From: Limnoperna fortunei
Taxonomy: Eukaryota; Mollusca; Bivalvia; Mytilida; Modiolidae
Length of the DNA stretch: 64,000 nt
Direction: 5' to 3'
Assembly: GCA_944474755.1 (NCBI GenBank)
Contig: OX104113.1
Coordinates: 20,585,563-20,649,562, forward strand
The notes under the pieces were generated by a model. The model had not been told where the DNA came from, did no database searches, and saw only the letters and a list, made by a program, of their open reading frames with translations. Numbering within the stretch: position 1 is the stretch's first letter; each line of letters starts with the position of its first letter. The position numbers were made by a program, and so were the translations under genes. Of this stretch, positions 62,620 to 64,000 are shown piece by piece.

Positions 62620-64000
62620 GTAACCATCTAGTTATTATGCATTTGAGATGACTACTTCTAAAATTGTTATTCATAATTTTCTATAGTAGCAATCAGTTAA
62701 AATTGCTATGTAAATAAAGCTGTGTTAAAATTCCAATGAATTTAGTTAGCATGTGCATAAGTTGTCTGTTTCAGTAGGTAGAATTATCAAAAACCTCCAG
62801 TGTTTTTTAACTGTAATTATCCTTATTTTATATAAAATTGTTATTTTTAGTCATCGCTCTATAAATTCTTTTTCTCAATGCTGTACATTATGAAATGCTT
62901 GAGTTTTACTGGCTCATTTATATGACAGCGGCCTCTTAATTATTAATTGTGTATAGGGGAAACAATTAACATTTTTTGCTCGGACTTAGGCACCACAGTT
63001 TCGTTGAGTAATGAGAGACCCCTCAAAACGAGCGAAATAATTTCAGCTATATCACGTTAAATTTTCGGGGTGTCATGTCAGATAAAATTTTTCGTAAATT
63101 TAGAAACCCCGTAGGGTACTCAAAGACACTCACCAACACTCATAAAATAGTCCAGAAATGGGCTTTGCACAATAAGCTGAAAAATAACCAATACATTTCA
63201 CAAATTATATAAATAAATTTATGTATCAATTATGTATGAAACTGCTTTTTAAATGCGGCTTTAATATCAAAATTCCATTGAATAATAAATCCACTGTCCA
63301 TGCTAAAGCTTGGCGTAGCCAAGTATCAAAATAAGAACTTATTTCCTCTCCCTCAGTCAAAGGTCATTTACAGAGCCGTTGTCATATGCTGCTTTAATGT
63401 ACAGATTATTGTATTTGTTATAATCAGAATAGAAATAATTTACACATACCATACTTTATTGTCATTTTAACATGAGTCTGGATATATTTGTGATAAATAT
63501 TTTACCCCTCACTATTGCTTGGGGCAAAATATTCATGAATATAATGCCTATCCATGTTAGAACAACATTAAAATATAGTATCCATGAATTAATTCTTAAA
63601 TAGAGCTACAGCATCATATTTTTTCTCTACCTGCTTTTGCTCGCATATTGGAAATTAAAAGTTTGCAGTATAAAGTATCCAAGCAACAGATTTACTAACA
63701 TTAAATTTTAATATGGACTAAATTATCTCAAGAAAACAAATCCCCACTATATGTATTAGAGACAGATAACATTTTTGCTGGGTATAAAGTGCATTATGCA
63801 TTGAGCACATCCTGATTTCCTTTAAATAAATCTGAAACAACTTAAGTAATTATAATAAGAATGCATGGACTTAATACAAGAACTTATTTGTCATGATTTT
63901 AATAGACAATAAGTTAAAATGCACCTATAAAATCAAATTTTGTTAACATTATTACAGTGGATTAATATTACAGTGGAATTCACTGTAATATGAAAATGTC
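62620..64000. other. LPGAT1 intron sequence, nothing further recognised
   Basis: After the donor GGTAACC at 62619/62620 I find no exon matching the next LPGAT1 segment (expected to resemble LQWIID...AYP). A small hairpin (AGCTTGGCGTAGCCAAG) lies near 63307. Otherwise AT-rich and unassigned. Confidence 0.4.

Overview
The window looks like nuclear DNA of a lophotrochozoan animal, most likely a bivalve mollusc (mytilid-like). It is AT-rich. It holds three multi-exon protein genes with GT-AG introns, many interspersed repeats, and bivalve-style repeat families with tandem minisatellite cores. Nothing bacterial, plasmid-like or CRISPR-like was seen. The organism call is an inference from repeat style and protein similarity recalled from memory.

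Layout. About 0.39-2.65 kb holds two complex repeats. 2.79-14.07 kb (+) is the 3' part (12 coding exons) of a KCTD3/SHKBP1-family gene; its BTB-domain exons must lie to the left of the window. 14-20 kb is intergenic, with dead transposase and reverse-transcriptase remnants and a 51-bp minisatellite. 20.26-35.23 kb (-) is a complete SRP54 gene (15 coding exons, 502 codons plus stop), the GTPase subunit of the signal recognition particle. 35.7-38.8 kb is a 3-kb DNA transposon with ~260-bp inverted termini and a very large palindromic AAT/ATT array. 39-52.5 kb is a repeat-dominated intergenic block (LINE fragments, a MITE, SINE pieces, a dead hAT transposase). 54.47-62.62 kb (+) is the 5' part (4 coding exons) of an LPGAT1-like lysophospholipid acyltransferase that continues past the right edge.

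The genes do not form an operon. KCTD3-like and SRP54 are tail to tail. SRP54 and LPGAT1-like are head to head but about 19 kb apart.

The main discovery is a set of repeat families (called A, B, C, with fragments D and E) whose sequences differ but which share one plan: a T-rich 5' flank, a 5' hairpin carrying a subterminal inverted repeat, a tandem core (146, ~503 or ~155, and 167 bp units), the matching 3' subterminal inverted repeat, a short 3' hairpin, and an end at CTTG/TT, CTAG/TT or CTCTT. This is the plan of non-autonomous Helentron/HINE ('pearl'-like) elements. All copies inside genes lie in the host gene's sense direction. The second notable observation is that two KCTD3-like exons carry tandem duplications of their own 3' end together with the splice donor, one of which would permit an in-frame 14-residue insertion.
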